Notes under the pieces: generated by a model | Databases searched by the model: none | Told to the model about the DNA's origin: nothing | Seen by the model: only the letters and a program-made list of their open reading frames with translations | Program-made: the position numbers and the translations under genes | Shown here: positions 45,740 through 55,829 of the stretch, piece after piece | Numbering within the stretch: the stretch's first letter is position 1 | Layout of the letters: each line of letters begins with the position of its first letter | Assembly (NCBI RefSeq): GCF_905220565.1 | Contig: NC_059402.1 | Span: 3,721,501-3,785,500 of the forward strand | Direction of reading: 5' to 3' | DNA from: Melitaea cinxia | Taxonomy: Eukaryota; Arthropoda; Insecta; Lepidoptera; Nymphalidae | Length of the DNA: 64,000 nt

Positions 45740-45830
45740 AATTATTCATCCCGAGCGGGAATAGAACCCGTGAACCGTCAGTGTTTTAGGCGCCTATACG
45801 CACCACTATACCAGAGCGGTTGTATACAAA
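45740..45830 (-). mobile_element. SINE head fragment
   Basis: Minus strand: ACAACCGCTCTGGTATAGTG (A-box region), then CACGGGTTCTATTCCCGC (B box) and GGGATGAATAATTGTATTTG. The body is missing, so only the first 90 bp or so of the element remain. Confidence 0.6.
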
Positions 45831-46508
45831 GGCTCTCAATGATGACATATTCTTCGTTCACTCTGCCCTTTCTTTTTCCTTTCCCCTTCCCCTCATCTCA
45901 ACTTCCTTTCATCATCATGATTTTTATACCTTTCCTGCTATATATCCTATATAAGAATAATAAGTGACAACAAAGCACTCGACAACCCAGCAAATAATTC
46001 CATCTGAGAAGATGCCTGAGACTAGAGGTATTCCCGTCAGCGGAAAGAGGAGGCCCGCATTCTTTAATCAATTCCTCGCAGTGTATATTTAATTAAGACC
46101 CTGCAAATAATTGCGAATAAATTATATTGTGATTTGCGTAGCACTTGTAAAACTGGGAAAGTATTTATTTTACTTTAAAAAAATCTAAATTGGATTATAC
46201 TAATGTTAACTTTTATACAACTACAATATCATGTTTTTGCAAATAAAGTATTATTATTATTAATATTATCAAAAGCTGTTGTCTAAATCGCAGACCATAT
46301 TCTGTGTAGCAGGCCGAATTTCTTCGTAGCAGCGTAGCTACGTAGCACTTGTAAAACTAGACAATTTTATTTTAAACTAGCTGTGTGCGCGACTCCATCC
46401 GCGTGGAATTAACAAAATAATAATTGTTCAGTTCGCAGAGTTATAAAATAAATAAACTTCTAAAATAAAAGTAGCCTAAACATTTTGAATATCATATCAA
46501 AAATTGAC

Positions 46509-46580
46509 CGCTCCAGCGGGGTTCGAACCCGCGTCTCCGACGTACCGTGTCGGCGCTCTAGCCAATTAAGCTATGGAACG
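46509..46580 (-). tRNA. tRNA-like gene, copy 1 (anticodon position GGT)
   Basis: Cloverleaf identical to the reference copy at 47853-47924, read on the minus strand. A TTTTT terminator (AAAAA on the plus strand, 46499-46503) follows the 3' end. This is the outermost left copy; the array's left target duplication ends 29 bp before it. Confidence 0.65.
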
Positions 46581-46816
46581 ATACACCCGCTCGAGCGAAA
46601 TTTTCGATATGATACTTTTTAATTTCGGTTTAAGCGAACCGTAGCGCCGTCTATAGTGAGCTCTTTACAGAAACCCGTAACTATTCAAAGTTTCATATTA
46701 CAATGAAAATCTTTGACAGGAGACGACACCGTGCTATTTTTAATATCTAAGATTTTATTTTTGTGTTACCCACATTAGGAATTCTAAACATTTTGAATAT
46801 CATATCAAAAATTGAC

Positions 46817-46888
46817 CGCTCCAGCGGGGTTCGAACCCGCGTCTCCGACGTACCGTGTCGGCGCTCTAGCCAATTAAGCTATGGAACG
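46817..46888 (-). tRNA. tRNA-like gene, copy 2
   Basis: Same sequence as copy 1, exactly 308 bp away, with the same flanking inverted pair ATCATATCAAAAATT / AATTTTCGATATGAT. Confidence 0.65.
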
Positions 46889-47124
46889 ATACACCCGCTC
46901 GAGCGAAATTTTCGATATGATACTTTTTAATTTCGGTTTAAGCGAACCGTAGCGCCGTCTATAGTGAGCTCTTTACAGAAACCCGTAACTATTCAAAGTT
47001 TCATATTACAATGAAAATCTTTGACAGGAGACGACACCGTGCTATTTTTAATATCTAAGATTTTATTTTTGTGTTACCCACATTAGGAATTCTAAACATT
47101 TTGAATATCATATCAAAAATTGAC

Positions 47125-47196
47125 CGCTCCAGCGGGGTTCGAACCCGCGTCTCCGACGTACCGTGTCGGCGCTCTAGCCAATTAAGCTATGGAACG
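47125..47196 (-). tRNA. tRNA-like gene, copy 3
   Basis: Same sequence and spacing as copies 1 and 2, minus strand. Confidence 0.65.
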
Positions 47197-47432
47197 ATAC
47201 ACCCGCTCGAGCGAAATTTTCGATATGATACTTTTTAATTTCGGTTTAAGCGAACCGTAGCGCCGTCTATAGTGAGCTCTTTACAGAAACCCGTAACTAT
47301 TCAAAGTTTCATATTACAATGAAAATCTTTGACAGGAGACGACACCGTGCTATTTTTAATATCTAAGATTTTATTTTTGTGTTACCCACATTAGGAATTC
47401 TAAACATTTTGAATATCATATCAAAAATTGAC

Positions 47433-47504
47433 CGCTCCAGCGGGGTTCGAACCCGCGTCTCCGACGTACCGTGTCGGCGCTCTAGCCAATTAAGCTATGG
47501 AACG
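47433..47504 (-). tRNA. tRNA-like gene, copy 4
   Basis: The last minus-strand copy. Its unit is cut off about 105 bp later at the inversion point. Confidence 0.65.
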
Positions 47505-47852
47505 ATACACCCGCTCGAGCGAAATTTTCGATATGATACTTTTTAATTTCGGTTTAAGCGAACCGTAGCGCCGTCTATAGTGAGCTCTTTACAGAAACCC
47601 GTAACTATTATTAGCGGTCAATTTTTGATATGATATTCAAAATGTTTAGAATTCCTAATGTGGGTAACACAAAAATAAAATCTTAGATATTAAAAATAGC
47701 ACGGTGTCGTCTCCTGTCAAAGATTTTCATTGTAATATGAAACTTTGAATAGTTACGGGTTTCTGTAAAGAGCTCACTATAGACGGCGCTACGGTTCGCT
47801 TAAACCGAAATTAAAAAGTATCATATCGAAAATTTCGCTCGAGCGGGTGTAT

Positions 47853-47924
47853 CGTTCCATAGCTTAATTGGCTAGAGCGCCGACACGGTACGTCGGAGAC
47901 GCGGGTTCGAACCCCGCTGGAGCG
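47853..47924 (+). tRNA. tRNA-like gene, copy 5 (reference copy; anticodon position GGT)
   Basis: A complete cloverleaf folds by hand. The acceptor CGTTCCA pairs with TGGAGCG over 7 bp (one T-G). The D stem GCTT/GAGC has a 9-nt loop with GG. The anticodon stem CCGAC/GTCGG encloses the 7-nt loop ACGGTAC. A 4-nt variable region is followed by the T stem GCGGG/CCCGC with loop TTCGAAC. A discriminator G follows at 47925. The A box TAGCTTAATTGG and B box GGTTCGAACCC are close to consensus, and TTTTT at 47930-47934 is a Pol III terminator. Taken literally the anticodon is GGT (threonine, ACC). However, position 33 is C where almost all elongator tRNAs have U, and insects normally read ACC with an AGT anticodon. 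Transcription is plausible; use in translation is doubtful. Confidence 0.65.
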
Positions 47925-48160
47925 GTCAATTTTTGATATGATATTCAAAATGTTTAGAATTCCTAATGTGGGTAACACAAAAATAAAATCTTAGATATTA
48001 AAAATAGCACGGTGTCGTCTCCTGTCAAAGATTTTCATTGTAATATGAAACTTTGAATAGTTACGGGTTTCTGTAAAGAGCTCACTATAGACGGCGCTAC
48101 GGTTCGCTTAAACCGAAATTAAAAAGTATCATATCGAAAATTTCGCTCGAGCGGGTGTAT

Positions 48161-48232
48161 CGTTCCATAGCTTAATTGGCTAGAGCGCCGACACGGTACG
48201 TCGGAGACGCGGGTTCGAACCCCGCTGGAGCG
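48161..48232 (+). tRNA. tRNA-like gene, copy 6
   Basis: Same sequence as copy 5, 308 bp downstream on the plus strand, with its own TTTTT terminator. Confidence 0.65.
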
Positions 48233-48468
48233 GTCAATTTTTGATATGATATTCAAAATGTTTAGAATTCCTAATGTGGGTAACACAAAAATAAAATCTT
48301 AGATATTAAAAATAGCACGGTGTCGTCTCCTGTCAAAGATTTTCATTGTAATATGAAACTTTGAATAGTTACGGGTTTCTGTAAAGAGCTCACTATAGAC
48401 GGCGCTACGGTTCGCTTAAACCGAAATTAAAAAGTATCATATCGAAAATTTCGCTCGAGCGGGTGTAT

Positions 48469-48540
48469 CGTTCCATAGCTTAATTGGCTAGAGCGCCGAC
48501 ACGGTACGTCGGAGACGCGGGTTCGAACCCCGCTGGAGCG
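48469..48540 (+). tRNA. tRNA-like gene, copy 7
   Basis: The outermost right copy, same sequence and terminator. The array stops about 74 bp later at the right target duplication. Confidence 0.65.
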
Positions 48541-49142
48541 GTCAATTTTTGATATGATATTCAAAATGTTTAGAATTCCTAATGTGGGTAACACAAAAAT
48601 AAAATCTTAGATATTAAAAGTAGCCTAAGTTGCTCCTTATTACATCAGCTATCTGCCAGAGAAAGTCCAGTAAAAATCCAGCCGTTTCAGAGATTAGCCT
48701 GAACAAACAGACAGACAGACAGACAAAAATTATAAAAAATGTTATTTTGGTATACATACATATGAATTTAGTTAAAAGTGGTTCTTTTAACATTATAGAC
48801 AGACACTCCAATTTTATTTATTTATACAGATGTATAAATAATATATAATGTAATGTCCAACATAATGTCTTTTACTAGGAGACCACAATCTGTAGCTGCG
48901 TATGACTTACAAGACTGGACAAGCTTACCTCTTACTTAAAAACAACTCTTGAGTGAGATCTCTTAATAGCAAATCGAGATCTACGTAGAAGTGTAGCTAC
49001 GTAGCACTTGTAAAACTAGACAAGTTTCTCCCATACTTGAAAATAACTGTTAAATCAAATGTATACCTCCTTAAATTGCGTAATTGTTGAACCAGATTTC
49101 TAAATTTTCTATGTTGCAACCGCGAAGCTGCACAGATGCATA

Positions 49143-49487
49143 ACGCTTCAGCTTGTAATATCCCACAACTGGGCATAGGTCTCTTCCGCCATGTAGGAGA
49201 AGGATCAGAGCTTAATCCACCACGCTGCTCCAATGCGGGTTGGCGGATATATTCCCTACTACAAGTAACGATCGCTATCAGGTGTACATGATAACAACCG
49301 GGACCGACGGCTTAACGTGCTCTCCGAGGCACGGTGGGGAGACTCACAAGGACTGCACAAACACCCAGACCACGGCAAACACCTGTATGGCCAATACAAA
49401 TGTTTGTCATGTGCGGGGATCGAACCCGCTACCGCCAACGCAACAGGTACAATCCATGGCTATAACCGCTGTGCCAACGCGGCGTCA
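49143..49487 (-). mobile_element. Full-length tRNA-derived SINE with 14-bp target duplication
   Basis: TGCACAGATGCATA at 49129-49142 is repeated exactly at 49488-49501. Minus strand: GACGCCGCGTTGGCACAGCG head, GTAGCGGGTTCGATCCCCGC B box, ATTGGCCATACAGGTGTTTG body, GGATTAAGCTCTGATCC and a CAAGCTGAAGCG 3' end. It is inserted in one of the older units of about 100 bp. Confidence 0.9.
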
Positions 49488-49850
49488 TGCACAGATGCAT
49501 AGCACTTGTTAAAATGGGCAAGTTTTTTACTTATAAACACATCTTATATTTAGTTTTCTGGTTTGCAGACAGTTATCTGAGTAGCTGCATAGTAATTGTA
49601 AGTTTATCTGTTAGTAACGTACATCAAAAATTAATCCTTTTTCACATTTATAGTGAAAAACAATGCAATAATTATTATTGTTGATGAAAGGTTTCAACTT
49701 TTTATGTAAGAAAAATTATACTAAGAATAAATAGATCTCTTTGTCTAAGCTTTTGTTGTCTGTAAATTATGAAATCGAATTTCAACATTTATTAAATCTT
49801 CTTTGCGGTAATATTTACGTATGTATATATAGAATTGTATATTATATCTA

Positions 49851-50050
49851 TCTAATATATAAAATTCTTGTGTCGCGGTGTTTGTTGCCAAACCTCTCCG
49901 AAACGACTGGACCGATTTTTATGAAATTTTGTGTGCATATCGGGTAGGTCTGAAAATCGGCCAACATCTATTTTTCATCCTAAGTTATAAGGGGGGAATT
50001 AGAGGGGTTAATAACATATATGGCAAAACAACGTTTGCTGGGTCAATTAG
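49851..50050 (+). mobile_element. Non-autonomous Helitron (same family as 41245-41520)
   Basis: It starts TCTAATATATAAAATTCTTG after an A. It continues GTGTCGCGGTGTTTGTTGCC, CGAAACGACTGGACCG, GTGCATATCGGGTAGGTCTG and ATCTATTTTTCATCC, and ends CGTTTGCTGGGTCAATTAG before a T. Confidence 0.65.
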
Positions 50051-50109
50051 TATTATACCCTTGGACCAAACAACATTTGTACATATTAATTGGTTTATTG
50101 TTATCACGG

Positions 50110-51480
50110 AGACGGATTTCATCGAATCGGAAGAGTGAATCGTTTGAAGACAATTATCTATCGTTAATAACGGCCGTCATTAAAGTAGCACATTGATTTA
50201 TATAACTTATTAATAAACATAGGCACAATTTCACTCACAAGATATTTTGATATACGTTCCATGAGGTTTTTTTTTCTCTTAAAGCCAACGACTGTAGTTT
50301 CGGCACCCACTGCACGGCGATACTTGCACTTGAATTAGAAAATTAGCCTATTCTATGTCAATTCAGCTTAATTAAGATTTTATACTTCAAATTTAATGGT
50401 ATTTAAAATGAAATAGGCTAACTACGTAATATAAAATTTATAAATATTTTCTAGTTCTTGTTTTTTTTTTTAATTTTGTTGATTGGTTTTTACATATAAA
50501 CGTATTTAGGAAATTTAGTATTTTAGAACATAACAAATACCGTAAAAAAAATCAAACAAAATAATAATAATAATAATTCAAACTATTAAGTCAAATAAAA
50601 AAATATGTCTTTATTTATTTTTGTCGACAGTATAAAATTACATAAATAATTAAAAAAAAAAGTTTACTAGTAATATTTTAGTATTACAAACGTAATATTA
50701 TACAGGCGTGTGACTGATATTACGTGACTTTCGTTATATATTTTTCTAACGGTTTTAGTATCACATTTTTTTCAATTCACTCGCCCAGCCAAATGTCAAG
50801 CCTGCCGTAAGGAACTTCGTTCCAAAAAGACTACAGGAACCATTATTACAATAAAGTATTTTTATAAATCCCTCAGATTCCATTTTATTTCTTCTATTTA
50901 TAGATTTAAAACGAAGATCTAATATAATAATCTAAAATAGAAAAAAAAATTTAATACAGAAAATGTCTCTTAGAACGAATTTCATATTAAAGCACATACT
51001 AACAAATCAGTAGCAATATGTTACACAGAACCATAAGCGAAGGTGTCATTAGTGAATAAGACCCAGATAAGCACTCTCCAAGTACGTACCTTACGTAGGT
51101 ATTAGTGTCGTAAAATCTCCCGCTATGACCGAGCAAACATCATCTGCTAATATTGGGCAGGAAGTGTCTTTTACGCCAGCTTTTCCGAAGAATATTATTT
51201 TTCACTTATGAAAAATTATATATGAAATAAAATATAAATAGAATGATTGTGGAAACTCATTTTGTTGCTGTAAGACCTACCACGTGATTACATACGTAAA
51301 TAGCTCCCCATGGAGAAGATCTCGTAGATCTCATAGCTCATAACTCGGTATGAGAATTTGGTCTTCATTAGTCCATATTTTCATGACATTAATGAGATTT
51401 ATTTCGTAGATGTGAATGAATTCTCGTTCAAAACAGATAATATTCAATTTTATACGAATATTTCTGATCTGAATCTGGTC
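50110..51480. other. AT-rich DNA without recognised genes
   Basis: No element ends or gene-like frames. Minor GC-richer spots (near 50770-50830 and 51110-51180) match nothing else in the window. Confidence 0.4.
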
Positions 51481-51484
51481 TGTC

Positions 51485-51590
51485 CTCGGAGAGCGCATTA
51501 ATCTGCCGGTCCAAATTGTTATCACAAACACCAGATAACTATCGTTACTATAGGTAGAAAAATTATCCGGCTATTTGCAACCAGTCGTTG
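51485..51590 (+). mobile_element. Decayed SINE 3' fragment
   Basis: TCCTCGGAGAGCGCATTAAT, GCCGGTCCAAATTG and CCAGATAACTATCGTTACTA match the SINE order GGAGAGCACG, GGTCCCGG, TGATAGCGATCGTTACT with several changes. Confidence 0.5.
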
Positions 51591-52076
51591 GCGATACTAA
51601 TTTACAAGATTAAATGTAACTACAGATATGAATAGAAGTATAGGTATAACACACACAGACAAACATTAGAACAATATTTTTTACCTTGAAATTATAATTG
51701 AAATTAAAAATACTTGTAATATTGATATCCAATAATAGTAAAACCCAATAAAGACTAAACAATGTACGGTACAGTACAGTTTAATAAAGTGAAGATGAAT
51801 AACAGTAACTAGTGAACATAATTATGTGGCTATTTACAATAATTTACCATTTGTATAACCGATGAACAAGCTCACTGAGCGAAAACATACAAATCTACTC
51901 TTAATTTAATCCGAAACCCTTTGTTTGCTCGATCGTAACATAATCTGTGAGCATCAGTTTTAAATCCAAATATAAAAGAGAACGCGCTCATAAAAGAATC
52001 TCATACGTTTTTTTTTTTTTGCTTTACGAAAATTTCTTTATTGTGAAGTGACTACACATATCTTTATTACTTAAAT

Positions 52077-52215
52077 TTATTTATTTATTTATTTATTCTT
52101 AATGTACACCGAAATACAGACACATATAAAGAAAGATACAATACAAGATGTACAAAGTCGATCTTATCGCTAAGTAGCGATTTCTTCCAGATAACCTTTG
52201 GGTACTGGACACGAT
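52077..52215. repeat. (ATTT)n run and adjoining dispersed repeat
   Basis: TTTATTTATTTATTTATTTA at 52077-52097 leads into AATGTACACCGAAATACAG and ATCTTATCGCTAAGTAGCG with ATTTCTTCCAGATAACC. The last part has a diverged match at 43246-43300. This is a common lepidopteran repeat end; class not assigned. Confidence 0.45.
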
Positions 52216-52229
52216 ACAGTAGCAGCGTT

Positions 52230-54280
52230 TAGAAGTGTGCAAAAATTAAGGAGGGAAAATCAATAATAAATAGATAAAAACTACGATATGATAGACTTAT
52301 ATAATTATTAAAGAAAAAAAAAACATAAATGAGTATATATTTTCATATATAGTATATGTATAATAAATACTGATGACGGTTATTTTGAATTTCTTTATTA
52401 GGTGAATAACCGATAACTTGTGTCCTGACAGTGTTAGGAAACAGAGAAAACTTTAGTCAATAGATCCAAAAGTTGGCATTTACGATGCTTACAAGGGAAA
52501 TAATAAAAAGTCTTTGGGTTCTTCCTCACTTAGTGCTGACAGGTCACATCCAATATTTATTTTTTAATCTCATAAATAGTTAAAACATGGTTTTTACAAA
52601 ATCAACTGTTATCTATGATAATAATCTCAATATTTATAAACATTGCTAACTATCGAAATTCTGTTAAAACTTTGTTATTTCTTTCTTCAAGTTAGTCATT
52701 TTTTTTCAAAAAAATTAATTAAAAAATTAGTTACAAACGTTGTTAAAAATTTCCACAATAAAACAAAAATATGGGTTGTCTGGAAGAAATGGCTAATTAG
52801 CCATAAGTCCGCCCATTGTACTTCACTGTCTGTAACTATTTTTATGCTTTGTTTGTAATATATTTGTGGTGTACAATAAAGTATAAAATAAATAAATAAA
52901 TAAAAAAAATATTCGTAGTATACCATATACTTGTATGCTTTAATTGAACTGTAAATTTCTACAAATATTTTTGCTTGCAAATTCTCACGTTACGTTTACC
53001 AGGCTCTTAAAAATGTTTTCTTGTTAAACGTTCGCGTACTAAAATACTTTTTACACAAATTACATGTGACCATACTCGTAGACCGATAGATGGTCACGTC
53101 AATTGATTGCTGTACTATCCTAGCACATGAAAAATTTTCCTATTGCCCATAGAAATATCTGTCGTGGTCTGGGCGTCTGAGCTTATTTATGCGTGTGTGT
53201 GTTTGTGTGTGTGTTATGTGTGTTTGTTATGTGTGATTTTGAGTGTGTTACCTAAACTTCGATACAAGTTTCATATTTAACTGGAGACTCTACAGCGTGT
53301 GGCCTACATATACAGTGTATGTGACACAGCTAATTTTCAAAATTACAAAACCATGCTATCAAATTAGATAATGCTATATTTTTCATAACGAACAAAAAAT
53401 CGTATCGCAAACTGTCCGCAACTAGATCCAAATACCCAATATAAATACAGCAAAGTAGTCGTAACTGTCCGCAAAGCAATACTAGATCCAAATACCCAAT
53501 ATAAATACAGCAAAGTATCCCTCGTTCGTAACGCAAACAATTCTATCATACCAGAATTGATTCGAGCGTTACGTCTTTTCAATTTGATTATTTTAATATT
53601 TTTTTGCTTCGGTTTCGATTGTAAGAAGTATGATTGATACTTGTTTTAATAAAAGAAAATACACATTAAATAAGAGCTGAGAGAGTTAGAGAGAGTGAGA
53701 AGAGATGGTTTAGCATGTAATCTAATTATTGACAACATATACTTTTAAGTCCATTAATCTTCTTGGAAGATTGTAAAAATAATGTAATTATAAGTACAGA
53801 AGATGCTTATCGACAACATAACAAATAAGAATAATTTTGTTTGACGTGCAGTCAAAGCATTCTACAACATTGTATAGTGTCCATTGGGTGTCACACATAT
53901 GTGGTAAATTAATTTAAAAAAATGAAATGTTTTATTTGTAACACGATAACCTCAGAATTATTAAGTCAGATTTCTAGTATTTTCCCAACCTAATATTATA
54001 ATGATGCAGTTTGTTTGTTTGCTTGTTTAAACATGCGAATTTCAGAAACTATTGGTTCGAACTGAAAAATTCTTTTTGTCTTATGCATTTCTCGAGAAAG
54101 GCAAGGAAAGGAATAGACTATATAACAATACGGATTAGACCGCGGGGAACAACTGGTTAAAAGCAACTTATTCAAAAATTTCCAGACTATTAATCACGCA
54201 AAAAAAAATTTAAATGTGCGAAACAATAAAAATACACTTTAAAATATGTGCGCCTATCGTCAAGCTGTTTTCGAGAAATA
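52230..54280. other. AT-rich DNA with GT-rich run and a local duplication; no gene recognised
   Basis: A GTGTGTGTGTTTGTGTG-type run lies at about 53190-53240, and the duplication at 53408-53518 is listed separately. The short frames around 52643-52980 translate a near-palindromic AT-rich region and are not gene-like. Confidence 0.45.
53408..53518. repeat. Two-copy tandem duplication of about 55 bp
   Basis: AACTGTCCGCAACTAGATCC ... ACAGCAAAGTAGTCGT is followed by AACTGTCCGCAAAGCAATAC TAGATCC ... ACAGCAAAGTATCCCT. The shared core TAGATCCAAATACCCAATAT with AAATACAGCAAAGTA is exact in both. The second copy has an 8-base insertion (AGCAATAC-like) after CCGCAA. Confidence 0.8.
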
Positions 54281-54289
54281 GTAAAAATA

Positions 54290-54628
54290 AATAATAATTT
54301 CCCACGGCTGGGCCTGGGGATAGGCCTCTTTCCCTATGTAGGAAAAGGATCTGATTTTAATCCACTACTCTGTTCCAATGCGGGTTAGCGGATATATTCC
54401 CTACTAGAGTAACGATCGTTATCAGGTGTACATGATAAGAACTGGAACCGACGGCTTAATGTTATCTCCGAGACACGGTGGGGAGACCCACAAGGACTGT
54501 ACAAACACCCAGACCACGGCAAAAATCCGTATGGCCAATACAAATGTTTGTCATGTGCGGGGATCGAACCCGCAACCGCCAGCGCAACAACCACAACCAG
54601 ACCGTTACGCCAACGCGTCGCCAAAAAC
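54290..54628 (-). mobile_element. Near full-length tRNA-derived SINE
   Basis: Minus strand: GCGACGCGTTGGCGTAACGG head, GCGGTTGCGGGTTCGATCCC B box, ATTGGCCATACGGATTTTTG, GTCTGGGTGTTTGTACAG, GTGGGTCTCCCCACCGTGTC, and a 3' end with CATAGGGAAAGAGGCCTATC and CCCAGCCGTGGG. Confidence 0.8.
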
Positions 54629-54993
54629 ACATAGAAATGTAATTATTTAGGAGTTAATATTGGATTAGATGAATATATTGTTAATACATGACTATTACGC
54701 TATTTTATACATCCCATTTTCATTTCATTTACTCAGATTAATGGCCTACAACAGTGCCAAAGTCGCACAGATGAAGCACGAAGGATTAACACGCACGAAG
54801 GATATTACAAAGATACGAGTACTAGTTGACCCAACAAAGGTGGTTCTCTCATGTAAACTATCAAATACGTGCAATTTAAATAATCGTACAATTTTATCTT
54901 TTTCGCAACTTTCTTGATTTTTCGTTCCGTGAGGATATTCTAAGAAAAATTGTAAAACTTTAAGAAAAAAAATTGTTATATATATTCATCCAT

Positions 54994-55816
54994 CTCATCG
55001 CCATTAGGAATCCACAACACCGTCTTCCAGGCGGAATGCATGGGAATCATAATGGCAGCAACAGCGATCAAGTCTAGAGAGGTACAGGGTTTTCCAATCC
55101 GTATACTTTCCGATAGCAGATCGGTCCTGCAAGCCCTACAGAGCGACATTATGACATCAGGGCTAATATACGAGTGCCATCGAGCTCTGACGAAGGTAAG
55201 TGAAACAAACACCATTACCCTTCAATGGATAAAGGGACACAGTGGATCGCGAGGCAACGACGCGGCTGACGACTGGCGAGGAATGGATCGGAGATGAGGG
55301 TCCACGGACCCGAACCCATTCTGCCTCTGCCATTCGGATGGCTGCGCAGCCAGCTGCGACACAACACCAAGGTAATGCACCAAGAATATTGGACAAACCT
55401 AACTACCTGCAGGCAGACCAAGGAAGCTCTTCCGACGATCAACCCAGGATTGTCCCGCAAACTTCGCGATTATGAAAGAGCCCAGCTCCGACTACTGGTC
55501 GGGGCGCTTACCGGACATGCCTTGCTTAACAAGCACTTACACAATCTAGGTATTACAGACAGCCCCCTGTGCAGAGCGTGCCTGGAGGCAGAGGAAACGG
55601 CCTCACATATCCTGCTGGAATGCGGTGGTGTGGCGAACTACAGGGCACTACACCTTGGGACACCGAGGTTGCTCCAGGAAGTCGTCGGCAACGTGAAGGG
55701 TCTGCTAGGCTTCCTCAAGGAGCTTGGCTGGCACGAATAGTGCCCACCAGCCGATCACGCAAAAAAGGCGCACCAAGACGTCGAGTTGCGGAAAATAGCC
55801 CGTGTACAACAACAAC
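54994..55816 (+). mobile_element. 5'-truncated LINE with target duplication
   Basis: ATTCATCCAT at 54984-54993 is repeated exactly at 55817-55826. The insert holds only the 3' end of a pol ORF (RNase H plus C-terminal region), about 75 bp of 3' UTR and a short (CAA)n tail. The 5' truncation is typical of incomplete target-primed reverse transcription. Confidence 0.85.
54995..55740 (+). pseudogene. LINE pol C-terminus: RNase H and CX2C region, frameshifted
   Basis: The first frame opens at the truncation point and reads TVFQAECMGIIMAA, RILSDSRSVLQALQSD, then TLQWIKGHSGSRGNDAAD. These are RNase H landmarks: the E of the AE motif, D of SDS, and the H and D of GHSGSRGNDAAD. Around 55270 the frame shifts by one base, and a second frame continues to TAG at 55738-55740 with RDYERAQLRLLVGALTGHAL and PLCRACLEAEETASHILLEC, a zinc-binding-like end common in RNase H-bearing insect LINEs (I/LOA/R1-type). 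Endonuclease and reverse transcriptase are lost to the 5' truncation. The frameshift is best explained by a one-base deletion. Confidence 0.85.
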
Positions 55817-55829
55817 ATTCATCCATACT

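Larger units (their letters stand above)
46480..48614. mobile_element. Inverted tandem array of 308-bp tRNA-containing units
   Basis: The marker CATTTTGAAT starts at 46481, 46789, 47097 and 47405, and its reverse complement at 47635, 47943, 48251 and 48559: an exact 308-bp period in both arms. The left arm has three full units and a partial one (tRNA-like genes on the minus strand). The right arm has a partial start and three units (plus strand). The arms meet near 47609-47613, after CCGTAACTATT and before AGCGGTCAATTTTTG. TAAAAGTAGCCTAA flanks the whole insert (46466-46479 and 48615-48628), a 14-bp target duplication. By eye the units look identical over their whole length. The non-tRNA part has no ORF and no match elsewhere in the window. 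Confidence 0.9.
46377..48757 (-). mobile_element. Helitron interrupted by the tRNA-like array
   Basis: CTAGCTGTGTGCGCGACTCC at 46377 is the reverse complement of a Helitron 3' end, with A outside it. The body resumes after the array at 48629 with GTTGCTCCTTATTACATCAG, CCAGCCGTTTCAGAGATTAG and (GACA)n, ending near 48757. Without the 2.1-kb insert and one duplication the element is about 230 bp. Confidence 0.65.
46130..49610. repeat. Diverged units of about 100 bp around the tRNA array
   Basis: A motif close to GTAGCACTTGTAAAACTAGA recurs near 46137, 46348, 48897 (diverged), 49003, 49498 (after the SINE is discounted) and 49585. It is often preceded by TAGCTACG or AGCTGCACAGATG and followed by a T-rich/ACTTAAAA stretch. 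Neighbouring units at 48897 and 49003 lie about 100 bp apart. It looks like an old tandem array broken up by a Helitron (46377), the tRNA array in that Helitron, and a SINE (49143). Confidence 0.6.

Noticed and set aside
46481..48614. CRISPR-like or ordinary satellite reading of the 308-bp repeats
   Set aside because: There are no short repeats with unique spacers; each unit holds a folded tRNA-like gene, the array is inverted in the middle, and the setting is a eukaryotic genome.
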